DNA of 64,000 nt from [Lactobacillus] rogosae. GTDB lineage: Bacteria; Bacillota; Clostridia; Lachnospirales; Lachnospiraceae. Positions within the stretch are counted from its first letter, which is position 1. Each line of letters opens with the position of its first letter. Under the pieces are notes generated by a model that was not told the origin of the DNA, ran no database searches, and saw only the letters and a program-made list of their open reading frames with translations. The position numbers and the translations under genes were made by a program. The stretch spans positions 56,998 to 120,997 of the forward strand of contig FONU01000012.1 in the NCBI GenBank assembly GCA_900112995.1. The letters are read 5' to 3'. Below, one piece after another: positions 18,465 to 28,361 of this stretch.

Positions 18465-19122
18465 AATAACAAAAATATATGATGCAAAGGTTGAAAATAA
18501 AAAAGCGTTAGATGAGGTATCATTAACTATAGATAATGGGGAGTTTGTAGCTATTATGGGACCATCAGGGAGTGGTAAAAGTACACTTCTTAACATAATA
18601 GGCTGTATGGATAGTGTTACAGACGGAAGTTATTATGTTGATGACATAGAAGTGTCACGATTGAATAAATTGGACATACATAGATTTAGAAAGAAGAATA
18701 TAGGATTTGTATTTCAACATTTTGCATTAATGGATTATTATACAGCTTATGAGAATATTGAGCTGCCGTTGCTGGCTAACAATATAAGACGAAAAGATAG
18801 AAAAAGAATAATTAATGAACAATTGAAAAAGTTGAATATTGTGGAAGAAAAAGATAAATTGCCAAAGAAAATGTCGGGAGGACAGCAACAGCGCGTGGCA
18901 ATAGCACGCGCACTTGTAACTAATGCAGATATTATTCTTGCTGATGAACCGACTGGTGCATTAGACCAGAGCACCGGACAAGAAGTCATTAATATTTTAA
19001 GAGAAATTAATAATCAGGGTAAAACGGTTGTTCTTGTTACGCACGATATCAATATCGCCAGCAGCACTAACAGAATTATTAATATATGTGACGGAAAGAT
19101 TATAAGTGATGAAATGGTATAA
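18448..19122 (+). CDS. ABC transporter ATPase, MacB/LolD type
   Basis: A 224-residue ATPase with GPSGSGKST (38-46), Q-loop VFQHF near 88-92, signature MSGGQQQR (142-149), Walker [13 protein letters not shown] (162-173) and the switch His in VTHD. It powers the two permeases encoded just upstream. The gene overlaps the preceding one by 17 bases and ends the operon at a terminator. Confidence 0.95.
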   Translation: MIRLDKITKIYDAKVENKKALDEVSLTIDNGEFVAIMGPSGSGKSTLLNIIGCMDSVTDGSYYVDDIEVSRLNKLDIHRFRKKNIGFVFQHFALMDYYTAYENIELPLLANNIRRKDRKRIINEQLKKLNIVEEKDKLPKKMSGGQQQRVAIARALVTNADIILADEPTGALDQSTGQEVINILREINNQGKTVVLVTHDINIASSTNRIINICDGKIISDEMV

Positions 19123-19127
19123 TTGAC

Positions 19128-19156
19128 TAAAGAGTTGCCTTGCAACTCTTTTTTAT
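19128..19156 (+). terminator. Terminator of the peptide/transporter operon
   Basis: AGAGTTGC (19131-19138) and GCAACTCT (19142-19149) form a tight stem with a three-base loop, followed by a run of Ts. It lies directly after the ATPase stop codon. Confidence 0.9.
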
Positions 19157-19291
19157 TTGTGTAAAATGTGGTATTCTATTATTTATTAAGATAATTTATC
19201 AAATAAAATATGAATTTTAGCCGTAGAACATATGTAGTATTTTAAAGAAAGCTAGTACATATATTTATTCAATAATGGAAGGGAAAATGCT

Positions 19292-20926
19292 ATGCCAGTA
19301 ACAGAATATTTAATAAGAAATGCCGAGTTATACCCCGATGAAGTTGCCTTGGTTGAACTAAATCCAGATGAGAAAGATACAAGGAGAACAACTTGGAAAG
19401 AATTTGATTTAATACAGCCAAGTGCCAATATGCCATATAGGCGTGAGATTACATGGAGCGTATTTAATGAGAAAGCCAATAGGTTTGCCAATATGCTTAT
19501 AAGCCGTGGAGTTAAGAAAGGGGATAAGGTTGCTATTCTTATGTATAACTGCCTGGAATGGCTGCCAATATATTTTGGTGTATTAAAGACAGGTGCAATA
19601 GCAGTGCCATTTAATTTCAGATATGACTCAGATGAGATATACTATTGCGCTGAACTTGCACAGGTAGATGTCATTGTATTTGGCTTTGCATTCATTGGAA
19701 GAATAGAGGTTAATGCTGAGAGATTATTAAGAGGAAGACTTCTTATATATGTAGGAGACAACTGTCCAAGCTTTGCAGAAAGCTATCACGAGCTTGTTGC
19801 TGATTGTTCAAGTAAAGAGCCAGATGTTAAGATAACAGAAGATGATTATGGTGCGATATATTTTTCATCAGGAACAACAGGATTTCCCAAGGCAATACTT
19901 CATAAGCACCAGAGCCTTACACAGGCGGCTATTATGGAACAGAAGCACCATTCTACTGGCAGAGATGATATATTTTTATGTATACCACCACTTTATCATA
20001 CAGGAGCAAAGTTCCACTGGATGGGAAGCCTTGTTGCAGGAAGTAAGGCGGTTCTTCTTAAAGGAACGAAGCCGGAACAGATATTGTCAGCAGTATCAAG
20101 TGAACACTGCACTATAGTATGGCTGTTAGTGCCTTGGGCGCAGGATATTCTTGATGCATTGGATTCAGGAAAGATTAAGTTATCAGATTACAATTTATCG
20201 CAGTGGCGTCTTATGCACATAGGTGCTCAGCCGGTGCCACCATCACTTATTAAGAGGTGGAAGGAATATTTTCCTAATCATCAATATGACACTAACTATG
20301 GTTTGTCAGAGTCAACAGGACCGGGTTGTGTTCATCTTGGTGTTGAGAACATACATAAAGTTGGAGCAATTGGAATTCCGGGTTATGGCTGGGAATGTAA
20401 GATTGTTGATGAAAATGATAACGAAGTCTGTCAAGGTGATGTAGGCGAGCTTTGTGTTAAAGGACCGGGAGTTATGACTTGTTACTATAGAAATGAGGCT
20501 GCTACAAAGGAAGTATTAAAGGACGGATGGCTGTATACAGGAGATATGGCTATGCAGGATGAAGATGGTTTCTATTTCCTTGTAGACCGAAAGAAAGATG
20601 TAATTGTGTCCGGTGGCGAGAATATTTACCCTGTGCAGATAGAAGATTTCTTAAGAAGATTTCACAAGATAAAGGATGCAGCGGTAATTGGTCTTCCTGA
20701 CAGGCGTCTGGGCGAGAAGACAGCAGCAATTATAGAGATTAAAGACGGAGTCAGTTGTACAGAGGAAGAAATCGAAAAGTTCTGTCTTGAGCTTCCACGT
20801 TATAAAAGACCTAAGCAGATAATATTTGCTGAGATACCACGAAATGCGACAGGAAAGATAGAGAAACCAAAGCTTCGTAAAATATATGGAGCAGATAAGC
20901 TTGTTGCGATGGAGAACAAAGCATAA
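19292..20926 (+). CDS. AMP-forming acyl-CoA ligase
   Basis: A 544-residue adenylate-forming enzyme that makes acyl-CoA from a carboxylic acid, ATP and CoA. Motifs: SSGTTGFPKA near 192, YGLSESTGPG in the middle, GWLYTGD, DRKKDVIVSGGENIYP and the C-terminal lysine motif ATGKIEKPKLRK. Residues 31-50 form an unusual insert before the usual start of the N-domain. The next genes are iorA and iorB, so arylacetic acids are plausible substrates (arylacetyl-CoA is the IOR substrate or product). ATG start with GGAAGGG upstream. Confidence 0.88.
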   Translation: MPVTEYLIRNAELYPDEVALVELNPDEKDTRRTTWKEFDLIQPSANMPYRREITWSVFNEKANRFANMLISRGVKKGDKVAILMYNCLEWLPIYFGVLKTGAIAVPFNFRYDSDEIYYCAELAQVDVIVFGFAFIGRIEVNAERLLRGRLLIYVGDNCPSFAESYHELVADCSSKEPDVKITEDDYGAIYFSSGTTGFPKAILHKHQSLTQAAIMEQKHHSTGRDDIFLCIPPLYHTGAKFHWMGSLVAGSKAVLLKGTKPEQILSAVSSEHCTIVWLLVPWAQDILDALDSGKIKLSDYNLSQWRLMHIGAQPVPPSLIKRWKEYFPNHQYDTNYGLSESTGPGCVHLGVENIHKVGAIGIPGYGWECKIVDENDNEVCQGDVGELCVKGPGVMTCYYRNEAATKEVLKDGWLYTGDMAMQDEDGFYFLVDRKKDVIVSGGENIYPVQIEDFLRRFHKIKDAAVIGLPDRRLGEKTAAIIEIKDGVSCTEEEIEKFCLELPRYKRPKQIIFAEIPRNATGKIEKPKLRKIYGADKLVAMENKA

Positions 20927-20985
20927 TTGTGATTATAGATTAATATGCAATACAGATATTATTATAGATAATGGAAGGAAAAGGT

Positions 20986-22707
20986 ATGAAAGAGTTAATG
21001 TTAGGCAACAAAGCGGTTGCCAGAGGGTTATATGAAGCAGGCTGTAAGGTTATATCAAGTTATCCGGGAACTCCTAGTACAGAGATTACAGAGGAGGCGG
21101 CAGTTTACAATGAGATATATTGTGAATGGGCACCTAATGAAAAGGTTGCATTAGAGGTGGCTCACGGAGCAACACTTGGTGGTGTAAGAGCGGCGTGTGC
21201 TATGAAGCACGTAGGCTTAAATGTTGCGGCAGACCCATTATTTACAATATCCTATCAGGGGCTTAATGCAGGACTTGTAGTGTGTGTTGCAGATGACCCA
21301 GGAATGCATTCATCACAGAATGAGCAGGATTCAAGGCATTATGCAATTGCGGCGAAGCTTCCAATGCTTGAGCCATCAGACTCAGAGGAGTCGAGAGTAT
21401 TTGCTAAGAAAGCATTTGAGATGTCCGAAAAGTTCAATACACCAGTCCTTTTAAAAATGGTCACGAGAGTAGCCCATTCACAGAGCATAGTTGATACAGA
21501 GGAAAGAGTTGAGCCAGATAGAGTTCCTTATGTAAAAGACCCAGCTAAAGTAATGATGACACTTAACTCAAGAAATGCTCATATAAGGGTTGAGGAGAGA
21601 ACTAAGGCATTGATAGAATATGCTGAAAGCACAGAACTTAACAGAGTTGAGATGGGTGAGGATACAAGTGTGGGAATTATCACAGACTCTACTTCATACC
21701 AGTATGCAAGGGAAGTATTAGGTGATAAAGTTAGCATATTAAAGCTTGGAATGATTAATCCACTCCCAGAAAAGCTTATAAAAGACTTTGCACAGAAGGT
21801 AGATAAGGTTATTGTTCTTGAAGAGTTAGACCCTATAATTGAAAATCACTGCAAACAGCTTGGAATTAAGGTGGCTGGTAAGGATACATTTCCTATATGC
21901 GGCGAGTTCTCCCAGAACCTTGTAAGAAAATGTCTTGGTATGAAAGAACCAGAGCATATTACTATAGAAGAAAATGTTCCAGCACGTCCTCCAGTTATGT
22001 GTGCAGGCTGTCCACATAGAGGAATATTCTACATTTTAAAGAAGAAAAAATGTATGGTATATGGTGATATTGGCTGTTATACATTGGGCGCAGTTGCACC
22101 GCTTAATGCAATGGATTTGAATGTCTGTATGGGAGCTTCCTGTTCAGGACTTCACGGCTTTAATAAAGCTATAGGTGAGGAAGCAGAGAGTAACAGCGTA
22201 GGTGTTATCGGAGATTCAACATTTATTCATTCAGGAATGACAGGTATAACAGACATTTCTTATAATATGAGTAATTCGACAGTGATTATCCTTGATAATT
22301 CTATTACAGGAATGACAGGACACCAGCAAAATCCAACTACAGGAAAGAACCTTCGTGGTGAACCAGCAGGAAAGGTTGATCTTGAAGCATTATGCAGGGC
22401 ATTGGGCTTTAACAGAGTAAGGATTGTAGACCCATATGACCTTAAGGCAGTTGAGGAAGCTGTTACAGAGGAGCTTGCAGCTAAAGAACCATCTATTATT
22501 ATAAGCCGCAGACCTTGCGTTATGATTAAAGGAACAGTACATAAACCACCAATCAGTGTAGATGAAAGCAAATGTGTTGGCTGTAAACAGTGTATGAGCA
22601 TAGGCTGTCCAGCAATTGCAGTTAAAGATAAGAAAGCACATATTGACCCTACACTCTGCATAGGCTGTAAAGTATGTTCACAGATGTGTAAGTTCGAGGC
22701 AATATAA
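20986..22707 (+). CDS. iorA: Indolepyruvate:ferredoxin oxidoreductase alpha subunit
   Basis: The large subunit, 573 residues. It uses thiamine diphosphate and converts aryl pyruvates to aryl-acyl-CoA with reduction of ferredoxin, reversibly. The N-terminal pyrimidine-binding domain begins with ISSYPGTPSTEITE. The pyrophosphate domain holds CAGCPHRG and the GDIGCYTLG region. Two 4Fe-4S motifs (CVGCKQCMSIGCP and CIGCKVCSQMCK) are at about 527-570. The ATG at 20986 has GGAAGG 7 bases upstream; the ATG at 20971 has none. Confidence 0.95.
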   Translation: MKELMLGNKAVARGLYEAGCKVISSYPGTPSTEITEEAAVYNEIYCEWAPNEKVALEVAHGATLGGVRAACAMKHVGLNVAADPLFTISYQGLNAGLVVCVADDPGMHSSQNEQDSRHYAIAAKLPMLEPSDSEESRVFAKKAFEMSEKFNTPVLLKMVTRVAHSQSIVDTEERVEPDRVPYVKDPAKVMMTLNSRNAHIRVEERTKALIEYAESTELNRVEMGEDTSVGIITDSTSYQYAREVLGDKVSILKLGMINPLPEKLIKDFAQKVDKVIVLEELDPIIENHCKQLGIKVAGKDTFPICGEFSQNLVRKCLGMKEPEHITIEENVPARPPVMCAGCPHRGIFYILKKKKCMVYGDIGCYTLGAVAPLNAMDLNVCMGASCSGLHGFNKAIGEEAESNSVGVIGDSTFIHSGMTGITDISYNMSNSTVIILDNSITGMTGHQQNPTTGKNLRGEPAGKVDLEALCRALGFNRVRIVDPYDLKAVEEAVTEELAAKEPSIIISRRPCVMIKGTVHKPPISVDESKCVGCKQCMSIGCPAIAVKDKKAHIDPTLCIGCKVCSQMCKFEAI

Positions 22708-22838
22708 TGTTGTAAGGCGATGTATATTAGGTGTTAATGGAATAGAAAAAAGTATTAGATGTCCGATTTGTTCAAATTAGATTTGCTTGATGTGAAATTA
22801 GGCAGGGCATCTGATAATGTCGGAAATGAGGAATATGT

Positions 22839-23417
22839 ATGAGTAATTCAGTTAAGAATATTATGATTGTTGGTGTTGGCGGACAGGGAACACTTCTGGC
22901 AAGTAAACTGCTTGGTTATGTTCTTATGCAGCAGGGATATGATGTTAAAGTGTCAGAGGTACACGGAATGAGCCAGCGAGGCGGAAGTGTTGTTACTTAT
23001 GTAAGATTTGGAGATAAGGTATATTCTCCAGTTATTGATAAAGGTGAGGCTGATTATATTCTTTCATTTGAGAAGCTTGAAGCGTTAAGATGGATTGAAT
23101 ATTTAAAGATTGGCGGACAGATAATAACTAACACGCAGGAAGTTGACCCAATGCCGGTAATTACAGGTGCTATGCAGTATCCAGATAATATTATTGAAAA
23201 GCTTGAGAGTGCAGGTGCAAAGGTCGATGCTAAAGATTTCTTATCAATAGCAGAAGAAGCAGGGTCGGCCAAAGCGGTTAATATTGTACTTATGGGAAGA
23301 TTATCAGATTATTTCAAAGACATTCCATATGAGGTGTGGGATAAAGCAATAGATGAGATAGTCCCAGAGAAATACAGAGAGCTTAATCATAAGGCATTGA
23401 AGCTTGGCAGAGGCTGA
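22839..23417 (+). CDS. iorB: Indolepyruvate:ferredoxin oxidoreductase beta subunit
   Basis: The 192-residue small subunit of the gamma-type 2-oxoacid oxidoreductase family. It has a GVGGQGTLLAS start, then KVSEVHGMSQRGGSVVTYVR, both signatures of this family. Separated from iorA by 131 bases that contain a copy of the 17-bp repeat (22759-22775). A long hairpin follows the gene. Confidence 0.95.
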   Translation: MSNSVKNIMIVGVGGQGTLLASKLLGYVLMQQGYDVKVSEVHGMSQRGGSVVTYVRFGDKVYSPVIDKGEADYILSFEKLEALRWIEYLKIGGQIITNTQEVDPMPVITGAMQYPDNIIEKLESAGAKVDAKDFLSIAEEAGSAKAVNIVLMGRLSDYFKDIPYEVWDKAIDEIVPEKYRELNHKALKLGRG

Positions 23418-23439
23418 GTAAATGTAAAATAATAAAGGT

Positions 23440-23489
23440 AAAATGGATATACATTTGTGATATTATGGTATCATATGTATATCCATTTT
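23440..23489 (+). terminator. Long hairpin after iorB
   Basis: A perfect 15-bp stem (AAAATGGATATACAT at 23440-23454 with 23475-23489) and a 20-base loop that itself can pair (TGATA/TATCA). The right arm ends in TTTT. It is likely the terminator of the iorAB transcript. Confidence 0.7.
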
Positions 23490-23535
23490 GTAATATTAGT
23501 GGCAGGAGTTATTATATAGAATTAAAGAGGCTTAT

Positions 23536-25374
23536 ATGTTTAATCTAGAAGAAGAATTAAAGAAGCTCCCAGATAAGCCGGGAGTGTATATTATGCACGA
23601 TAAACACGACACAATTATATATGTCGGCAAGGCTAAGATATTAAAAAATCGTGTAAGACAATATTTTCAGAGTAATAAAAATCATTCGGCAAAAGTTGTC
23701 CAGATGGTTTCACATATTGCATATTTTGAGTATATCGTGACAGATTCTGAGCTTGAAGCACTGGTGCTTGAATGTAATCTTATAAAGGAACACAGACCAA
23801 AATATAACACGATGTTAAAGGACGACAAGAGTTATCCTTTTATTAAGGTTACTATTGGAGAGGAATTTCCAAGAGTGTTATTCTCAAGAACAATGAAGCA
23901 CGGAACTGGCAAATTCTTTGGACCGTACACATCAGCAGGTGCTGTCAAGGAGACAATTGAACTGCTCTGTAAGCTTTACAAGGTAAGAACGTGCAACAGG
24001 AGACTTCCTAAAGATATAGGCAAGGACAGACCATGCCTTAATTACCATATCGGACAGTGCAATGCACCTTGTCAGGGTTATGTGAACAAAGATGAATATA
24101 AAAAAAATATAGATAAAGTAATAAGCTTCCTTAATGGTAATTATTCTGAGATTATTAATGAGCTGACGAATAAAATGCAGGATTGTTCCGAGCGTATGGA
24201 ATATGAGGAAGCCGCTAGATACAGGGATTTGTTAATCAGCGTTAAGCAGATCGCACAGAAGCAGAAGATAACAGCAGATGATGCAACAGACAGAGATGTA
24301 ATTGCGTGCGCTATGGACGCGGAAGATGCAGTTGTACAGGTATTCTTTATAAGACAGGGCAAGCTTCTTGGACGTGAGCATTTCCATATGAAGGTTGCAA
24401 CGAATGACAGCAGAAGCGGCATTTTGTCAGAATTTATGAAGCAGTATTATGGTGGAACACCATATATTCCCAATGTGATAATGACACAGGAGGAGATTGA
24501 GGATGCTGGTACAATCGCCGACTGGCTTTCAAGCAGGAAGAAGCGGAAAGTTACAATTATCACGCCAAAGAAGGGCGATAAGGAGAAAATGGTTGAACTT
24601 GCCCATAAGAATGCACTTATGGTATTAACTAAAGATGCAGAGAAGATTAAGCTTGAGGAGAAAAGGACAACAGGTGCTATGAAGCAGATAGCAGACTGGC
24701 TTGGGCTTGCTTCGATAAGGCGTGCAGAGGCTTATGATATATCTAATACAAGTGGTGTTGAGTCAGTTGGTTCAATGGTTGTATTTGAGGACGGAAGACC
24801 TAAGAAAAATGATTATAGAAAGTTCAAGATTAAGACGGTCAAAGGGCCTGATGATTATAAGAGTATGAGAGAAGTACTTACAAGACGTTTTACAAGAGGA
24901 ATGAGAGAGCGTGCAGGTGAGGAAGAGACAAGGGGTTTTGCTGTGTACCCGGACCTTATAATGATGGATGGTGGACGAGGACAGGTGAACATTGCACTGG
25001 AGGTTCTTGATGAACTTCATATTAATATTCCTGTATGCGGTATGGTTAAGGACGATAACCATAACACAAGGGGACTTTACTATAATAATGTAGAAATTCC
25101 AATAGACAGGCATAGTGAAGGTTTTAAGCTTATAACAAGGGTTCAGGATGAGGCACATAGATTTGCGATAGAATACCACAGGTCATTAAGAAGCAAGAAG
25201 CAGGTAAGCTCAGTTCTTGATGAGATTGAAGGAATCGGACCAGCAAGAAGAAAAGCGTTGATGAAACATTTTCTTGATATTGACAAAATCCGTAATGCCA
25301 ATGTAAGTGAGCTTATGGAGGCAGAAGGAATTACAGAAAATGTAGCGCAGAACATATACAAATATTTTCATTGA
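23536..25374 (+). CDS. uvrC: UvrABC excinuclease subunit C
   Basis: The 612-residue dual-incision nuclease of nucleotide excision repair. The GIY-YIG domain begins [23 protein letters not shown] UvrB-binding UVR segment lies at about 205-240 ([11 protein letters not shown]). The RNase H-like domain ([18 protein letters not shown]) and C-terminal helix-hairpin-helix ([16 protein letters not shown]) are complete. It starts a row of housekeeping genes through whiA. Confidence 0.97.
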   Translation: MFNLEEELKKLPDKPGVYIMHDKHDTIIYVGKAKILKNRVRQYFQSNKNHSAKVVQMVSHIAYFEYIVTDSELEALVLECNLIKEHRPKYNTMLKDDKSYPFIKVTIGEEFPRVLFSRTMKHGTGKFFGPYTSAGAVKETIELLCKLYKVRTCNRRLPKDIGKDRPCLNYHIGQCNAPCQGYVNKDEYKKNIDKVISFLNGNYSEIINELTNKMQDCSERMEYEEAARYRDLLISVKQIAQKQKITADDATDRDVIACAMDAEDAVVQVFFIRQGKLLGREHFHMKVATNDSRSGILSEFMKQYYGGTPYIPNVIMTQEEIEDAGTIADWLSSRKKRKVTIITPKKGDKEKMVELAHKNALMVLTKDAEKIKLEEKRTTGAMKQIADWLGLASIRRAEAYDISNTSGVESVGSMVVFEDGRPKKNDYRKFKIKTVKGPDDYKSMREVLTRRFTRGMRERAGEEETRGFAVYPDLIMMDGGRGQVNIALEVLDELHINIPVCGMVKDDNHNTRGLYYNNVEIPIDRHSEGFKLITRVQDEAHRFAIEYHRSLRSKKQVSSVLDEIEGIGPARRKALMKHFLDIDKIRNANVSELMEAEGITENVAQNIYKYFH

Positions 25375-25508
25375 TGTGTTATTTTAATGTCTTTCAATAT
25401 TAATTGCACTGTGTTAAACTATTAATAATAGATAGTCAGAAGATATATAGTCTTAAGTAAGGCAATGAAATATAAAATGTGGCATAATTGCGCAGGATTG
25501 GAGTAGAT

Positions 25509-26462
25509 ATGAACGGAAAAGAAAGAGTTAATTTATTCAAGGTAATCGAGAAGATGAATCTTGTTAATCTTACACCTGATATTGATGTTAAGGGAATATG
25601 GATTCACGTTCCAGAATTTAACAGGCCAGCGTTACAGCTCACCGGATTTTATGACCAGTTCGATAATGACAGAATACAGATTATAGGTAATGTAGAATAT
25701 GCTTATCTTAAGAGCCTTTCAGAAACAGAGCGTTATGAAAGATATATGCAGTTGTTATCAAGCAATATTCCCTGCCTTATCTTCTGTAGGAATTTAGAGC
25801 CGGAGGCAGAGATTATAGAGCTTGCAAAGAAATATCAGATTCCAATATTAAAGTCTGCTGAGTCAACATCTTCATTTTCAGCAGAAGTTATAAGATGGCT
25901 TAAAGTACAGCTTGCACCTTGTATAGTAATACACGGTGTATTAGTTGATGTATATGGCGAAGGTGTGCTTATTACAGGTGAGAGTGGTATAGGTAAGAGT
26001 GAAGCAGCACTTGAGCTTATAAAGAGAGGCCACCGTCTTGTAACAGATGATGCTGTCGAGATTAGAAAAGTAAGTGATGAAACATTAGTTGGTTCAGCAC
26101 CCGGAGTTACTAAGTATTTCATAGAGTTAAGAGGTATTGGTATTATTGATGTAAAGACACTTTTCGGTGTAGAGAGTGTTAAGGAAACTCAGGAGATTGA
26201 TATGGTTATCAAGCTTGAGGACTGGAATAAGGACAAGGAGTATGACAGACTTGGACTCGAAGAAGAATACACAGAATATCTTGGCAATAAAGTAGTGTGT
26301 CATTCGCTTCCAATAAGACCAGGACGTAATCTTGCAGTAATAGTTGAGGCTGCGGCTGTAAACCACAGACAGAAGAAGATGGGTTACAATGCGGCTAAGG
26401 AGTTATATAGAAGAGTACAAGAGAACCTTATGAGGGGTGATGATGAAGATGAGTTTATTTAA
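25509..26462 (+). CDS. hprK: HPr kinase/phosphorylase
   Basis: A 317-residue enzyme that adds or removes phosphate at HPr Ser46 and so controls carbon catabolite repression. P-loop GESGIGKSE near 157, the signature LRGIGIIDVKTLFGV near 213 and the IRPGRN motif near the C-terminus are present. The ATG at 25509 follows GGAG; the TTG at 25488 lacks a site. It overlaps the following ROK gene by 20 bases. Confidence 0.95.
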   Translation: MNGKERVNLFKVIEKMNLVNLTPDIDVKGIWIHVPEFNRPALQLTGFYDQFDNDRIQIIGNVEYAYLKSLSETERYERYMQLLSSNIPCLIFCRNLEPEAEIIELAKKYQIPILKSAESTSSFSAEVIRWLKVQLAPCIVIHGVLVDVYGEGVLITGESGIGKSEAALELIKRGHRLVTDDAVEIRKVSDETLVGSAPGVTKYFIELRGIGIIDVKTLFGVESVKETQEIDMVIKLEDWNKDKEYDRLGLEEEYTEYLGNKVVCHSLPIRPGRNLAVIVEAAAVNHRQKKMGYNAAKELYRRVQENLMRGDDEDEFI

Positions 26463-27396
26463 GGATATAGTTCTTGGCATTGATATAGGTGGAACAACCT
26501 GCAAATGCGGCGTGTTCACAACAGATGGCACGCTTGTATACAAGGATGAGATACCAACAAGGAAAGATGAGGGCGGAAGTCTTATTTTATCAGATATTAA
26601 AGAACATATTCCAGAGCTTGTGAAAGCGGCGGGACGAAGCTGTGATGAGATTAAAGGTGTTGGAATAGGTGTTCCAGGTGCAGTAAGAGAAGATGGAACA
26701 GTCAACAAATGTGTTAATCTTGGCTGGGGTGTATTTAACGTTGCACAGACTTTTAAAGATATGACAGGCTATGAAGTTAAAGTTGGCAATGATGCCAATA
26801 TGGCGGCACTTGGTGAATACTGGATGGGAAGTGCAAAAGCATATTCAAGCGTTGTATTAGTTACAATAGGAACAGGTGTTGGCGGCGGAGTTATAATTGA
26901 TGGTAAGCCAATATGCGGATACAATGGTGCTGCGGCAGAGATAGGACATCTGCCTATAGTAGAGGAGGAGACAGAATACTGTAACTGCGGTAATAAGGGC
27001 TGTCTTGAGCAGGTGGCATCAGCAACAGGCATAGTCAGAACAGCGACAAGAATGTTAAATGCAACCGATGAGCCATCGGCACTTAGAGCACTTCCTTATA
27101 TATCTGCTAAGGCAGTATTTGATGAAGCTAAAGCAGGAGATTCGTGTGCCATAAAGGTTGTTGATTATGTATGCAGATATTTAGGAAAAGGCATTGCCTG
27201 TGCTTCTGCTATGACTGATACAGAGGTTATATGTATTGGCGGAGGAGTATCAGCGGCAGGTGATTATCTTATAGAAAGAGTTGCTAAGTATTATAAAGAA
27301 TACGCATTTCACGCATGCAAGAATACTAAGATAGTCAGGGCTGAACTTGGTAATGATGCAGGTATGTATGGAGCTGCCAAGCTGGCATTAGGTTAA
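26443..27396 (+). CDS. ROK-family glucokinase
   Basis: A 317-residue sugar kinase. The ATP-binding DIGGTTCKCG is near the N-terminus and the zinc motif CNCGNKGCLE near 184-194 is typical of ROK glucokinases. GTGVGGG and the EIGH motif for sugar contacts are also present. Several start codons (26437, 26440, 26443, 26449) crowd behind GAGGGGTGAT; 26443 gives the best spacing but this is uncertain. Being coupled to hprK suggests a role in glucose entry and catabolite signalling. Confidence 0.9.
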   Translation: MKMSLFKDIVLGIDIGGTTCKCGVFTTDGTLVYKDEIPTRKDEGGSLILSDIKEHIPELVKAAGRSCDEIKGVGIGVPGAVREDGTVNKCVNLGWGVFNVAQTFKDMTGYEVKVGNDANMAALGEYWMGSAKAYSSVVLVTIGTGVGGGVIIDGKPICGYNGAAAEIGHLPIVEEETEYCNCGNKGCLEQVASATGIVRTATRMLNATDEPSALRALPYISAKAVFDEAKAGDSCAIKVVDYVCRYLGKGIACASAMTDTEVICIGGGVSAAGDYLIERVAKYYKEYAFHACKNTKIVRAELGNDAGMYGAAKLALG

Positions 27397-27423
27397 TATA
27401 AAAGATTGGAGAGTAAGAAGCTT

Positions 27424-28344
27424 ATGGATAACAATGAGCTGTTAGATAATCTTAAATTAATTGTGGGTGACACACAGGTAAGAACTGGTGAACCTATGAA
27501 TATTCATACTACATTTAGAATCGGAGGCTGTGCAGATTATTATGTACAGCCATCTTCTATTGAGGAGTTACAATCATTAATTCGGTTTTTGAATAAATCG
27601 GACATAGAATACTGCGTTATAGGTAACGGAAGCAACCTTTTAGTATCAGATAAAGGAATAAGAGGAGTTGTAATACAGCTTTCAGATACATTTGACGAGG
27701 TAGAATATATTGATGATGTTACTGTAAAGGTTATGTCAGGAATGATGTTGTCAAGACTTGGTAACAAGCTGGCAGATAAGGGACTTGCAGGCTTTGAATT
27801 CGCAACGGGAATACCGGGAAGCGTAGGCGGTGCAGTTAGAATGAATGCAGGTGCATATGGTGGAGAGATTAAAGACATAATAGTTAGTGCCGATGTACTC
27901 GACCGAAGCGGCAGGCTTATAAGCCTTAGCAGGGACGAACTTGAGTTAGGTTATAGAACAAGCTGTATAGCGGCTATGGATTATATAGTTGTCAGTGCTG
28001 TGTTCAGATTACAGAAAGGTGATACTGACACAATCAAGGCACTTATAAAGGAACTTGCTGTTAAGAGAAGAGCTAAGCAGCCTTTGGAATATCCTAGTGC
28101 AGGAAGTACATTTAAACGTCCACAAGGCTTCTTTGCAGCTAAGCTTATAGAAGATGCAGGACTTAAAGGAGTGTCAGTTGGCGGAGCAATGGTTTCAGAG
28201 AAACATTCTGGTTTTGTTGTTAATGCAGGCAATGCAACAGCAAAGGATGTGTGTATGCTTACTGATATGGTTAAGGATAAAGTTAAACAGCAGTCAGGTG
28301 TAGATCTTGAACTGGAGGTTATAAAGCTCGGAGATTTTAGTTAA
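27424..28344 (+). CDS. murB: UDP-N-acetylenolpyruvoylglucosamine reductase
   Basis: A 306-residue FAD enzyme of peptidoglycan precursor synthesis that reduces UDP-GlcNAc-enolpyruvate with NADPH. FAD motifs ([34 protein letters not shown]) and the catalytic Ser in [11 protein letters not shown] near 224 are present. This is the short type II MurB. The ATG at 27424 has GGAG 12 bases upstream. The TTG at 27406 has no ribosome site. A copy of the 17-bp repeat lies inside the gene (27589-27605). Confidence 0.95.
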   Translation: MDNNELLDNLKLIVGDTQVRTGEPMNIHTTFRIGGCADYYVQPSSIEELQSLIRFLNKSDIEYCVIGNGSNLLVSDKGIRGVVIQLSDTFDEVEYIDDVTVKVMSGMMLSRLGNKLADKGLAGFEFATGIPGSVGGAVRMNAGAYGGEIKDIIVSADVLDRSGRLISLSRDELELGYRTSCIAAMDYIVVSAVFRLQKGDTDTIKALIKELAVKRRAKQPLEYPSAGSTFKRPQGFFAAKLIEDAGLKGVSVGGAMVSEKHSGFVVNAGNATAKDVCMLTDMVKDKVKQQSGVDLELEVIKLGDFS

Positions 28345-28361
28345 ATGCCGTGGAGGAACTT

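Noticed and set aside
25428..25460. Third LytTR-type TAGTC repeat pair upstream of hprK
   Set aside because: Only TAGTC is shared; the T-run is missing and the spacing differs from the two good sites.
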